DNA from: Boothiomyces macroporosus
Taxonomy: Eukaryota; Chytridiomycota; Chytridiomycetes; Rhizophydiales; Terramycetaceae
Length of the DNA: 50,002 nt
Reading direction: 5' to 3'
Assembly (NCBI GenBank): GCA_027604185.1
Contig: JADGKB010000101.1
Coordinates: 1 to 50,002 of the forward strand
Under the pieces are notes generated by a model. It did not search any database. It saw only the letters and a list, made by a program, of their open reading frames with translations, and was not told the DNA's origin. The position numbers and the translations under genes are program-made. Within the stretch, counting starts at the first letter, position 1. Every line of letters starts with the position of its first letter. This document shows, one piece after another, positions 19,743 to 29,143 of the stretch.

Positions 19743-20426
19743 TTATTGAGCTGTAGCGAATACTTGGTCGCGCTTTGCGAGTAATTCCTCAAACTTGGCA
19801 ATAATAGATTCAGCAGTCAAAGTGCTTTTTCCATCATGATCAAATGCAGTTCCTTTTACTATTCCCATCACAGTTACTTCACCAACAAATACCCCTTTTG
19901 GTTTCAATGTTTCGTGCAAGATGTGCACGAGCTTTCTTTGGGATGCTTTTGCAACGGCTAATGTAGTTGCATTCCAAGCGACTGCCAAGTTAACTACATT
20001 ATCATTTTCTAGAGATAAACCACCACCAGTAACCAGAATTGAGCCTTTACTCTTTTCAAGATCTGGAAGGACAGCTTGAGTAGCAATTGCGAGTGATGTG
20101 GTAGTGAGTCTAACCGCGTCATCTAACTCTGCAGCAGTAAGATCAAGAGCTCCTTTTGGTGGTCCGTACGGATTCCAAAACAAGATTTCAACAGTGCCAA
20201 TCTTTCTGATATCATCAACAGTCTTTTTAACTAGATCCGGCTTCGACAGGTCTACTGGGAATGCCAAAGCTTTTACTCCATGCTTGGAAAACTCGGCAAC
20301 TGAGCTATCCAATTTTGCCTTTGTTCTAGATAGTAAAGCTACTTGATATCCTTTCTTTCCAAAGTGAGACGCTGCTGCGTGACTGATACCCGTTCCGTAT
20401 CCAGCGATGATTGCGATTTTCGACAT
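19743..20426 (-). CDS. Short-chain dehydrogenase/reductase-like protein, degenerate active site
   Basis: A 227-residue intronless protein. The Rossmann glycine motif is GYGTGIS at residues 9-15, followed by ALLSRTKAKLD and a DLSKPD acidic-loop pattern suggesting NADP. The mid-protein NxxG is replaced by FWNPYG. After GSILVTGGGLS the expected YxxxK reads LAVAK, so the catalytic Tyr is absent while the Lys remains. It may therefore be a pseudoenzyme or use another residue. Similar proteins occur in bacteria and fungi as SDR family NAD(P)-dependent oxidoreductases. A TATA element is about 30 bp upstream and the TAA is inside AATAAA. Confidence 0.82.
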   Translation of the reverse strand: MSKIAIIAGYGTGISHAAASHFGKKGYQVALLSRTKAKLDSSVAEFSKHGVKALAFPVDLSKPDLVKKTVDDIRKIGTVEILFWNPYGPPKGALDLTAAELDDAVRLTTTSLAIATQAVLPDLEKSKGSILVTGGGLSLENDNVVNLAVAWNATTLAVAKASQRKLVHILHETLKPKGVFVGEVTVMGIVKGTAFDHDGKSTLTAESIIAKFEELLAKRDQVFATAQ

Positions 20427-20450
20427 TTTTGAGGTGCATGAATTTTACCT

Positions 20451-20458
20451 GTTTTATA
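20451..20458 (-). promoter_or_regulatory. TATA box of the SDR gene
   Basis: Minus strand TATAAAAC, 25-32 bp upstream of the ATG at 20426. Confidence 0.45.
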
Positions 20459-20615
20459 CGTTTTTCCGATGCGGATAATACTGTTCATTAAGATTTCAAT
20501 AGTTTGCGCCATTATGATCTACCATTGTAGCATCCGATTCCGACAATGTTCTACGGTTGTAATCTTTAGGGAAAAATAACACTAGGAAATAATCGATAAA
20601 CTATATTCAAAAAAT

Positions 20616-23390
20616 CTAATCTATTGGGAGCGATTGGAATTCACTAAACGCCTCTTCAAACTCATCTTCCTCTTCTTTAATTTCTTCAGCTCTCCACATA
20701 TCCCTAATGTAGTGTTCTGCCTCTTTGCCATCACGCACTGCTTGTGGTGCATCGCTAATGAAATAGTCAAGAACACTAGAGATAATGTAGAGCAGGTGTT
20801 CGTACAAGATCAAAAAGAACAGCTTGTACACCAGCATCTTGTACCTGCTACTCACATCAGAGTCCAAAGCGTAAATGACCTGTTCTAGCCCGTTGCTTAG
20901 AAAAGTGATCACCACCCCATTGGTAAATATTCCCAAGTACACCACACTGGAAATGATTGTTTCCCAGACACCTATAGAGTTGGCCCCTTCGACAAAATTA
21001 CGTCGGTAGAAATCAACAAACTTTATCAAATCGAGTCTTTTTTCAAAGACGTCATTACTCCACGCCAAGATTGGAGCAAATGGGAACACTGCAGAGAATA
21101 GCAAAACGTTACCCAATTGAATCACTTTGGACGCGTATTCGGAAGAGAGTACATCTCTAGTTAGCTGTACCAAATCCTTTTCTTTCATATATTCCGGCTC
21201 TGCACCCTTGATTTTCTTTTCACTGCTGGTGTCATAAAAAGCAACGAACCATCTAGGTTAACATATGATTACGGATATGCAAATTCCCAGATTGTCAACA
21301 GAATTTGCTGTCCAGTGAAAATAATTGCAATACTTATGATCAGATTCTTTTCGCATTCGTTCTCGGCAATATTGCACGTTTGCTGCCACATTCCCAAGTA
21401 GTTGAATGACTGGGAATCAGTCGAAGTGATAATCACTGGTTTTACTATTGCGATAAAGAATAAAAGCCCATAGTTATTCACGAAACTAAGCACGTATTCT
21501 TTCCAAGCAAGACTATTATTGAAATCAGTATTAGTTTTGTGATTTTCAAAGTTGCTCAACCACTCTACCAACTTATGGTATACCTATTATTAATGACACT
21601 TACAGGATAAAATACTAGAATTTGGAATACTGCAAAAACAGCAGATGTGATTGATCCGCCATAAGAAATCTGGAATCTGGCTTGAAGGAAATTCGTAAGT
21701 GCAATATTCGCAACTATAAACCCAACAAGAACCAAGAAGGTAAGAAACATTGAAAATAATGCGATACTACGCTTCATCCTTACAGAACTGGAAGGTTCAT
21801 ACAGCTCTTCCTTGCCAGTAATCGGTGAAATCCTTTCTGCTGTTGGTTTCCATTGCGGTCGAATGACTTCTTGGTTGTGGTAGTCATCCATATCCCAAAT
21901 GAAGGACAAGTAGTTTGATTGGCGTTTCCAGTACTTTACAAAATAGATTGACCATACACTCATTGCAAAAGCGAAAAATGGAGTGCCTTTGTTATCAAGT
22001 AAAGTCAAGTAGCTTTGCTGTTGTGCCATAACAGAATAGACGCCGTAGGCAATTGCAACTAATCCAATCACAATAGCACCAATTAACCATATTGAATAAT
22101 ATTCAATCCAAGCAAAGTAAAATGCAACCGATTCTCCAAAATATTCTCTGATTTCTTCAACTGGGTTATTGAAATATCCAAATCTCTTGTGAAACCTTTT
22201 CAAATCCAAGCGGAAAGATTTGTTCAAGTTGTACTCTTGATTCTTCAGATCAATATGATTAGGTTCATTTGGCGGTCCATCGTGTAGCATGTAGTACTCT
22301 TTAAACACACCCATTTCTACCAGAGTTGTAATTGCTGAAAAGCGAGAAGAATTTGAGCGTAGTTTGACTCTACATTGGAGAATAATTGATTGGACGAGTT
22401 GGTTTCTTTTGGCAGCAGAGAAAAAGTCTTGCTTCACTCTCTTGTATCCCAAGCGCTCAACATCGCCGCCTTTGAATTCATGAATTCTTTCATAGTCAAA
22501 TGGGACAGATCGCTTACTGAATACTTTTTGGTTCCTTGCAAAAGGTATTTGCCATAATATCTTTATAAAAGTATTGTCAATGAACCAGTCCTTTTCTTGT
22601 TTTTCTTTTTGGGGATATTCTCGCGCATCTTCATTGTGCCCAGTGTGATTTTTAATAAAAGACTGAATACACTATGTTAGCATTAGTTACTTTATCTGTT
22701 AGTTGCATTCTGATTTGTTGCTCTTCAGCCTCTTTGGCTAGTGTTTCGAACGGCGCGACAATCTGAAGGAAGCGATATTTGATATCATGAACACTAATCT
22801 CCAGTACAATAAACATTTGTCGTTTCAGTATTTCCAAAATCACTCTAGATCGTAGGAAAGAGTAACTCGGTTCTGAATTGTTCAAGAATTTGCGCAAGTG
22901 ATGGACAGTTTGTTTGACAGTGGTATCGTACAACATTGCAGCATCTAAAGGAGTGCCATAAATAATGCGTACAAGGGCATCTGAATGGTGCTTTGATGCG
23001 AATTTGGATAGGGCTACTTGATGAGTATGAGCAGGAAAGTCTTTTTTGAATTGCTTGATTTCCCTAAACAAATCTAGATCCTGCTGTTCCAAGAATAACA
23101 CTAGCTTATTATCAATGCTCTCTGAGAGTACTTTTTTACAAAGAATGCTGTGTTCAATTTCCTTTTGGAGTATGAGCACTTCATGCTTGTCGATAGCTTC
23201 CAGTTCCATTTTGGGGTACAAGAATTCTCTCGCATTTTTTGGTTTTGTGTTTAGTAAACTTGAAATAATTGATGGATCAATTGACGGTTCAAGTGAAACT
23301 ACAGTCTCTCCTTTTCTATGGTTAATAAAGCGTACTTTTCTAAATTAATTTTGTCATCAATGCTACAGTTAAAATTAGTTACTTTGACAT
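20616..23390 (-). CDS. Anoctamin (TMEM16) family protein
   Basis: Six exons (23390-23383, 23362-23336, 23315-22691, 22671-21604, 21583-21273, 21252-20616) with introns of 20, 20, 19, 20 and 20 nt give 891 residues. The first exon is only 8 nt and the second 27 nt. The cytosolic N-terminus is followed by YFGESVAFYFAWIEYYSIWLIGA, the signature of the first anoctamin helix, then multiple membrane segments through to LDYFISDAP near the end. The family comprises Ca-activated channels and lipid scramblases; fungal members (Ist2, afTMEM16) scramble lipids or tether ER to plasma membrane. The acidic tail lacks an obvious Ist2-like lipid-binding end. Stop is TAG. Confidence 0.92.
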
Positions 23391-23824
23391 TGAATGCCTC
23401 TATTCGTTCTGCTTTTTATTGGAGAGTCGGGGAGTTGTATCAAAGAGGTTAATGGGTGGCGCGAGCGAGGAGGTATTAGGGCTATTCAATCCCAATACCA
23501 CACATTCTCAATCACTGATGCAAAACATAGATTCTCAATCACGGACTCGACAGTCGATGCTAAACATAGATTCTCAATCACGGACTCTCAATAACTATTA
23601 TACACGGATTCTGAATCAATTTGGTCTCTCCAACGAGGTGCTGCACAGAAACTAAAAACGTACTCTGCCCTAGGCTAGTTGCACAGTGAACCAAAGGAAT
23701 GAACCTGTTTGAGGCCAAAGACTCTTGTGCAACTCGAGCTGCGAAACGAAAAAAATTGAATCGCCGCACTAATGAGAGCCCTTTTAAACAATATGTTCTT
23801 TATTAAACACAAATTCTACTCTAA
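23391..23824. other. Intergenic region with tandem repeats
   Basis: Holds the repeat at 23504-23595. The frame through it (23394-23594) is repeat-derived and not convincing as a gene. Confidence 0.45.
23504..23595. repeat. Imperfect tandem repeat, ATTCTCAATCAC units
   Basis: Three units begin at 23504, 23531 and 23570 with ATTCTCAATCAC; units one and two end in AAACATAG. Unit lengths are 27 and 39 bp plus a partial third. Confidence 0.75.
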
Positions 23825-24216
23825 TTATTCTTCCTTCATGAGTTCAAGCTCTAATTTCTCTTGAGTTAATGCACAAGGAGCGCAGAAACAGTGGGTAATA
23901 AAGTCACTAGCAAAAGAGCCTTGAATATTTCTAGAACTTCTGATTTCGCTTCTGTTGCTGCCACCGATTGCACCAGTTGAACCGCAGCACCAGAAATCAA
24001 TGCCGCAACAGTACAATAGAGCGTCAGGTCCAATCGATCCAGTGCGGTTAAGAACTTGCTTGTTTTGGGCATATACAATACATGGGCAAAATAGTGCCTT
24101 TACACAGGTAGTTACATCTGCGAAACATCCAAATAATCCTGTAGACCATTCCTTATCGTCAACGACAGGCGACTACGTTAGTACTCTGTTACCTTCTTTG
24201 GGGTGTCGACAGCCAT
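23825..24216 (-). CDS. PLAC8 (Cys-rich) family protein
   Basis: Two exons (24216-24193 and 24172-23825) with one 20-nt intron give 123 residues. The first exon encodes only MAVDTPKK. The PLAC8 domain has STGLFGCF, then CVKALFCPCIVYAQ (the CP[CL]xxAQ core), a Cys-rich middle (YCCGIDFWCCG), and the terminal DFITHCFCAPCALTQE. Plant and fungal members affect cell size, Cd or Zn resistance, or Ca influx, and are membrane associated. Function here is not determinable. Longer antisense frames over this gene are shadows. Confidence 0.92.
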
Positions 24217-25116
24217 TCCATCTTGTGAGCTGTAAACCTCGTCTGACATTTTTCGAAACAAATTTTAGGGAGCGAATGGTTTTATATTCTTTTTCTGTGT
24301 TCCTCATAGTCCTAAAATGGAGAGGCACAAGCCAATCCGAACCAATCAAATTTCAGTTTAGCCACCGCTTTTTTCCTGGGACAGTAACATGCACACGAGT
24401 CGATTTAAAGACAGTCAATCAAAAAGCAAGTGAGTTTAATAAATTCGTAATGTGCTGCCTTTTGTTTATTATTTTCAATCCGATTTGAACGAGAGAAATT
24501 GGTTCGGTTGCACAAGAAAAGAATTCCCGCAGGAAAATGGTCACGCACTCAAAGGCCCCAACCGAAATGATTGTATCACCATGAATAAGGTCTTGTGTTG
24601 ATATGAAATTCACCGAAAGAGAGATGAAAAGCGTAATCATTAAACCAATCTATTGTCTATTCATGAATTGATGAAATTTTAAAAAACAGTTTTGACATGG
24701 ATTTCGTAATTCCTGATTTGGGCTCTTAAGAAGGTTTCAAAGCTGTTACACAGCTAGTATTAAAAATTACTTTTTTTGTGATCAATTACCTTTTCATTCA
24801 CCGCCATTGTGCAACCAATGGAGAATCAATCTGCTGCATCTAGCAATTGACCTTAACATTTTTGAGTCTGTCCTCGTGCCGCTGTTGGACGACCTTATCA
24901 ATGACGAATGACACCTGAATTAAACCCATTCACTAACGCTATATAAAAGCATTCGCATGGCAAATTGCAGTGCATCGTGCAGTGTTACCATCCGTACGGA
25001 TACTGATTAGCTTATTCCTAAAGGCTGGTAATCCAAAACAAACCTTTGGATTTCCTCACTATCGCTAATTTGTAACAATAAAGGTACTTTTTGCATATCC
25101 ACGATTATTTTTTGAC
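24217..25116. other. Intergenic region, promoter of the ankyrin gene
   Basis: About 900 bp without a convincing gene. A TATA element is at 24942-24949, and just downstream an upstream ORF of 17 codons (24957-25010) would precede the ankyrin start if transcription begins there. Confidence 0.4.
24942..24949 (+). promoter_or_regulatory. Possible TATA box for the ankyrin gene
   Basis: TATAAAAG, 168 bp upstream of the ATG at 25117, followed by a short uORF. The larger distance than for other genes here makes this tentative. Confidence 0.35.
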
Positions 25117-27024
25117 ATGTTAAATCTGATAAAAAACGAGCTGCAGCTAGTGGGCAATTACTTGACACTAAATGAATACTATGAATTATTATTCGCATTA
25201 AGGTGCAGACTGCCTTTAGTGGCCACAATCAACCCCACATACTATTTTGAATCATTCAAAGACAATCTTGCCATTTCAAACTATATCAGATTAAATCATG
25301 ATGTTATATCTAATTGGAATGCAGTAGCCCTCAATTTACTGCGGTACCGACAAGTGAAAGAAATTACTCGAATAAGCCCTAGTGTACTCTCATTGGACAT
25401 GAAAAAATCAATATCAGTCATAGAATGCGGCGATTTATATGGATTAAAACTACTAAGAGATATAGAGCCAGAATTCTACCACCTATTTCTAGTAAAAAAG
25501 ATTGAATATGGATATTTCGAATCAGTAAAGTACCTAGTGGAGCATAGAAATATTTCAGAGATAGAGAATGCACTTGTAATAGCAGCTCAATGCGGGCAAT
25601 TAAAGATTTTAGAGTACCTGCTGTCGACAAACAAGCTTGATCCTTCATTGGATAATAATTTGGCGATAATTGAAGCTGGGGAATACGGCCATCGACAGAT
25701 AATGTTGCTTTTGTTACAGCAACCATCTGTAGACCCATCAGACTCTGATAATGCCGCGTTACATCTAGCTGCAAGCAAAGGATATATAGAAGTTGTACAG
25801 TATTTAATTCAGGATGAAAGAGTTGCAAAGCTTTTAGAAATTAGCTTTGTAATATGTTATGCTGCAGAATATGGACATGTGGATATTTTAAAGTTGCTGT
25901 TAAAGGATGGAAGAGCTGATCCAGGAATAAACTCCAACTGTGCGATATACCAAGCAGCTTCAAATGGACATGCTGAATGTGTAAAATTATTATTACAAGA
26001 TCCACGAGTAGATCCAGCTGCACAAAACAATCTTGCCGTTAGAGAAGCAGCTGACCATAACAATCTCGACTGTTTAAAAGCGTTATTAAAAGATCCACGC
26101 GTTGATCCGGCAGCTAAATGCAATTATGCAATTAGGAAAGCAATTCAAAATAACAGCATGGATTGTGTTAGAATATTACTACAAGACGGGAGGGTAGATC
26201 CATCTGCTTGTGAAAATGAAGCCTTCATTGACACCGCTTCGCTGGGAAGGATAGATATGGCAAAGTTATTACTCAGTGATCGCAGAGTTGATCCGTCTGC
26301 CGACGAACATGCTGCACTGTTCAAATGTACAGAGAACGGTCACTTGGAAATGGCAAGGCTGTTGCTAAAGGATCCAAGGGGTGATCCATCTACAGCAAAT
26401 TATTCCTACAATCCAATTGCAGTAGCGGCAGAATTGGGCCATACACACTTGGTTGAAATGTATTTAAACGAAAGCAATATCGATCCTTCAGTTAATGAAA
26501 ATATTGCGATTAGAACAGCAGTGTTGAAAGGATGCATTGAATGCTTTAAAATATTGTTAAAAGACAGCCGGGTAGATCCATCTGATTGTAATAATGAAGC
26601 TGTATCACTAGCGGCAGAAAACGATTCAGTTGAAATTTTACAGCTGCTATTGCAGGATGCAAGAGTAGATCCGTCCTCCAACGACAACCTTGCTCTGCGT
26701 AACGCACTGACGTACAACAAATGGGATTGTGCAAAGTTACTCTTGAAAGATAAACGAGTAGATCCATCAGTTGAAGATAACTACCCAATCAGAATATCAG
26801 CATGGAGTGGAAACTTGGAAATGGTAGAACTGCTTTTACAAGATGATAGGGTAGACCCTACAGCCAGAAACAACTTTGCAGTTAAAATGGCAGCAAAGAA
26901 TGGGCACTATGAAGTCGTCAAACTGTTACTCCAAGATAAGCGGGTCGAATCTACTGTACAAAACTTTAGGCGGATTCGCCAAGCTGCAAAGAGCAGGTAT
27001 AGCGAGCATTTTAGAATAATTTGA
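25117..27024 (+). CDS. Ankyrin-repeat protein with RVDPS-type repeats
   Basis: A 635-residue intronless protein. Residues 1-140 form an alpha-helical N-terminal part without clear homology. From about 140 to the end there are roughly 14 ankyrin repeats of about 33 residues with a strong local consensus: LLLKDPRVDPSA at the loop and helix end, then NNxAIRxAAxxGHxE. Such arrays are greatly expanded in chytrid genomes and are thought to mediate protein binding. There is no signal peptide, membrane helix or F-box that I can see. The last repeat degenerates (DKRVEST). The stop is TGA with AATAAA about 10 nt further on. Confidence 0.88.
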   Translation: MLNLIKNELQLVGNYLTLNEYYELLFALRCRLPLVATINPTYYFESFKDNLAISNYIRLNHDVISNWNAVALNLLRYRQVKEITRISPSVLSLDMKKSISVIECGDLYGLKLLRDIEPEFYHLFLVKKIEYGYFESVKYLVEHRNISEIENALVIAAQCGQLKILEYLLSTNKLDPSLDNNLAIIEAGEYGHRQIMLLLLQQPSVDPSDSDNAALHLAASKGYIEVVQYLIQDERVAKLLEISFVICYAAEYGHVDILKLLLKDGRADPGINSNCAIYQAASNGHAECVKLLLQDPRVDPAAQNNLAVREAADHNNLDCLKALLKDPRVDPAAKCNYAIRKAIQNNSMDCVRILLQDGRVDPSACENEAFIDTASLGRIDMAKLLLSDRRVDPSADEHAALFKCTENGHLEMARLLLKDPRGDPSTANYSYNPIAVAAELGHTHLVEMYLNESNIDPSVNENIAIRTAVLKGCIECFKILLKDSRVDPSDCNNEAVSLAAENDSVEILQLLLQDARVDPSSNDNLALRNALTYNKWDCAKLLLKDKRVDPSVEDNYPIRISAWSGNLEMVELLLQDDRVDPTARNNFAVKMAAKNGHYEVVKLLLQDKRVESTVQNFRRIRQAAKSRYSEHFRII

Positions 27025-27160
27025 TTAATGTGAATAAATAGCGTGTTTAAAAGTACCAAGTGTTTTTGGTTAATGTTCAACAATGAGTGCATTGCCCTAC
27101 GCAACAACCTTACTGGTGATAGTTCAGTATGCCACAAGGATGAGCCTGGAATAGTAAGTA

Positions 27161-27985
27161 CTAGATTTTATTTGGCTTAAACAATGGAGTCAACCGCTTG
27201 ACATAATCAACCAAGTTGTCGTATTTCTCAAGCTCTGCCTTCAATTCCCCATTGAGCTTTGATAGGTGGTAAATATTTCCAAGGTTGGAAAACGCAGTGT
27301 AATCCAACATTGTAATTTGATCGCCCATGAAATACTTTTTAGATCCCAATATGACACTGGCATTACAAATAAATTCTTTAATCAAGATATCATACTGTCC
27401 TTCTTCGTACCTAGTAGTGCCTACTGCTCTGAGATTAGCCAATACATGCGGTAAGATGATCCTATCAGGCAAGAACCACTTTAAAATTGCGGGCATTTTC
27501 CCAAAGTACTCTTCCTTTGTATGTTCCCAGTTATTGATCCAGCGGTGCTTTACAATTCCCCAATACAAAATACTTTCAAAACTAGTTCGGACCATTTCAG
27601 AAATAGCAATCTCGGATTCATTCAATCCAGCATTTGGGTCTTTAGCCAGCCCGTCTTGAACCAATTTGCGAATGATGAAATGGGAATCGCTAATGATTTG
27701 TCCTTTGTAGTGAACAAACGGAATCTTTTCGTTCGGCGACTCTTTGAAATTGGTAGTGGTTTTGTATTCATACGGAATCTTGTTGTATTCCAAAAAGGCA
27801 ATCAGTTTGCATACTCCTGGCGATCCATTCGGAAACCGAGTCTTTTGGCCACCTCCACAAACGATGATTTTACTGTCATTGGGAGTGGTAAGGTTGCTCT
27901 TGAAGGATTTCTTTTGTTGTGGTTTCAAAAAGTAGACGGATAGCGCAAGCACTACAGCCGTGGGAAGTAGCCATTGAGATTCCAT
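27161..27985 (-). CDS. FAX/metaxin-like glutathione S-transferase with N-terminal membrane anchor
   Basis: A 274-residue intronless protein from ATG at 27985. An N-terminal hydrophobic helix (LLPTAVVLALSVYFL) is followed by a GST-like thioredoxin half (GVCKLIAFLEYNKIPYEYKTT, KIPFVHYKGQIISDSHFIIRKL) and a helical half ending in GDQITMLDYTAFSNLGNIYH. This arrangement matches the failed-axon-connections (FAXC) and metaxin-related group, where the GST fold usually serves binding rather than catalysis, often on the mitochondrial outer membrane. The coding AATAAA (Asn-Lys) sits just before the TAG stop, so cleavage would fall right after the gene. Confidence 0.82.
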   Translation of the reverse strand: MESQWLLPTAVVLALSVYFLKPQQKKSFKSNLTTPNDSKIIVCGGGQKTRFPNGSPGVCKLIAFLEYNKIPYEYKTTTNFKESPNEKIPFVHYKGQIISDSHFIIRKLVQDGLAKDPNAGLNESEIAISEMVRTSFESILYWGIVKHRWINNWEHTKEEYFGKMPAILKWFLPDRIILPHVLANLRAVGTTRYEEGQYDILIKEFICNASVILGSKKYFMGDQITMLDYTAFSNLGNIYHLSKLNGELKAELEKYDNLVDYVKRLTPLFKPNKI

Positions 27986-28251
27986 TACTTTTTCTGGAAA
28001 AGCGAAATTGACCAACGAGTATGAACTAATCTGAATCGCTTTCGGTGAAATTGAGGTTTTGTGAATTCGGAAAGCGGTAAATATTTGGATTTATCTTTGG
28101 AAATAATCGTTAAACTTTCTCACCGCATCGCTGTCGTCCATCTTACAAGGATCATGAATAACTCTGATTATTGCAAGCGGTACGTAGTATATGGGCTGGC
28201 GATACCGAAAAGACAGATAGAGCCTTGAAAGGATAAAGATTTCGCTATCAA

Positions 28252-29118
28252 ATGATTCCGTGCGATTATTGTTTATCAGAAAAGCCATTCAACTGGAATT
28301 TACGCGTTTTCCAACTGATGTCCACTGGATTTCTAATTCCACTCGTTACACTAGTAAACGGAATAGCATTATCAAATTTAAACTATACCAATGTCCGGCA
28401 ACTGAAAGCAATCCCAGCACTGCTATTCACGCTCCTAATGTGTAATATAATCTACGCTTTTATCGTCAATATCCTCCAGTTGAACTATTTCACTGTAAAT
28501 TCGATTGGATACAACTCGCTTCTGTTTGTAAACAATATTGTAGACTGTTTGGCGACATTTTCATTCGAAATCTGCTATCTGGTACGGTTACAAGCGTTTG
28601 TTATAGGTAAATCCAATCAACGATACGTTTGGTTTCTACTGGTAGTACCGCTATTTTACTCACTAGTACCGATATTTGGAATCATCAATTTGTTTGATCC
28701 TACTGTAATTTCTGCTAGTCTATTCAACAGTGTGTTCTTTTGGACCAACATGGTTTTAGCGTTTTCGAATTTAATCACTCACTTTGTACTATGCTTCCTG
28801 GTTGTAAAGCTCTTGTCTGAAAAGGATGAAAACATCACTATAAAAGTGGTTCTACCAGGAATTACCAGTATTTTATTCGCTGTTTCGTGTCTATTGGGAA
28901 TTCTAGGAATAACAAACGGACCCGCTTTTATTGAACTATGCTGGGCATTGGATGTTGTCTCATTCATGATAGTAAACCAAACAATTCACCGTTGCATGAG
29001 CGGTGCTTCAAACCAAAAAGACGTGTCTACTGGAAGTGCTGCAGTTGAGCGGGAACTCACTGCTGCCAAATTATTAGAAGAAGGTTCAAAAACGAGCCTC
29101 AAAGAAATACCTCAATAA
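28252..29118 (+). CDS. Seven-transmembrane protein, unknown function
   Basis: A 288-residue intronless protein with seven hydrophobic segments at roughly residues 22-42, 55-77, 90-115, 122-145, 158-186, 200-220 and 225-245, no signal peptide, and a polar C-terminal tail of about 35 residues rich in Ser, Lys and Glu. The topology fits a GPCR-like receptor with short extracellular N-terminus, but I see no rhodopsin, Ste2, cAR or opsin signature (no retinal-binding Lys motif). Chytrid genomes carry many such orphan 7TM proteins. The TAA is inside AATAAA. Confidence 0.7.
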   Translation: MIPCDYCLSEKPFNWNLRVFQLMSTGFLIPLVTLVNGIALSNLNYTNVRQLKAIPALLFTLLMCNIIYAFIVNILQLNYFTVNSIGYNSLLFVNNIVDCLATFSFEICYLVRLQAFVIGKSNQRYVWFLLVVPLFYSLVPIFGIINLFDPTVISASLFNSVFFWTNMVLAFSNLITHFVLCFLVVKLLSEKDENITIKVVLPGITSILFAVSCLLGILGITNGPAFIELCWALDVVSFMIVNQTIHRCMSGASNQKDVSTGSAAVERELTAAKLLEEGSKTSLKEIPQ

Positions 29119-29143
29119 ATAGTTTTTGATTTTTCGCGTCTAA

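Noticed and set aside
25418..26788. Several antisense frames over the ankyrin gene
   Set aside because: Repeat-derived shadows without domain resemblance.
28091..28288. 65-codon minus-strand frame overlapping the 7TM start
   Set aside because: It overlaps a convincing gene start on the other strand; the end looks slightly protein-like but there is no supporting evidence.
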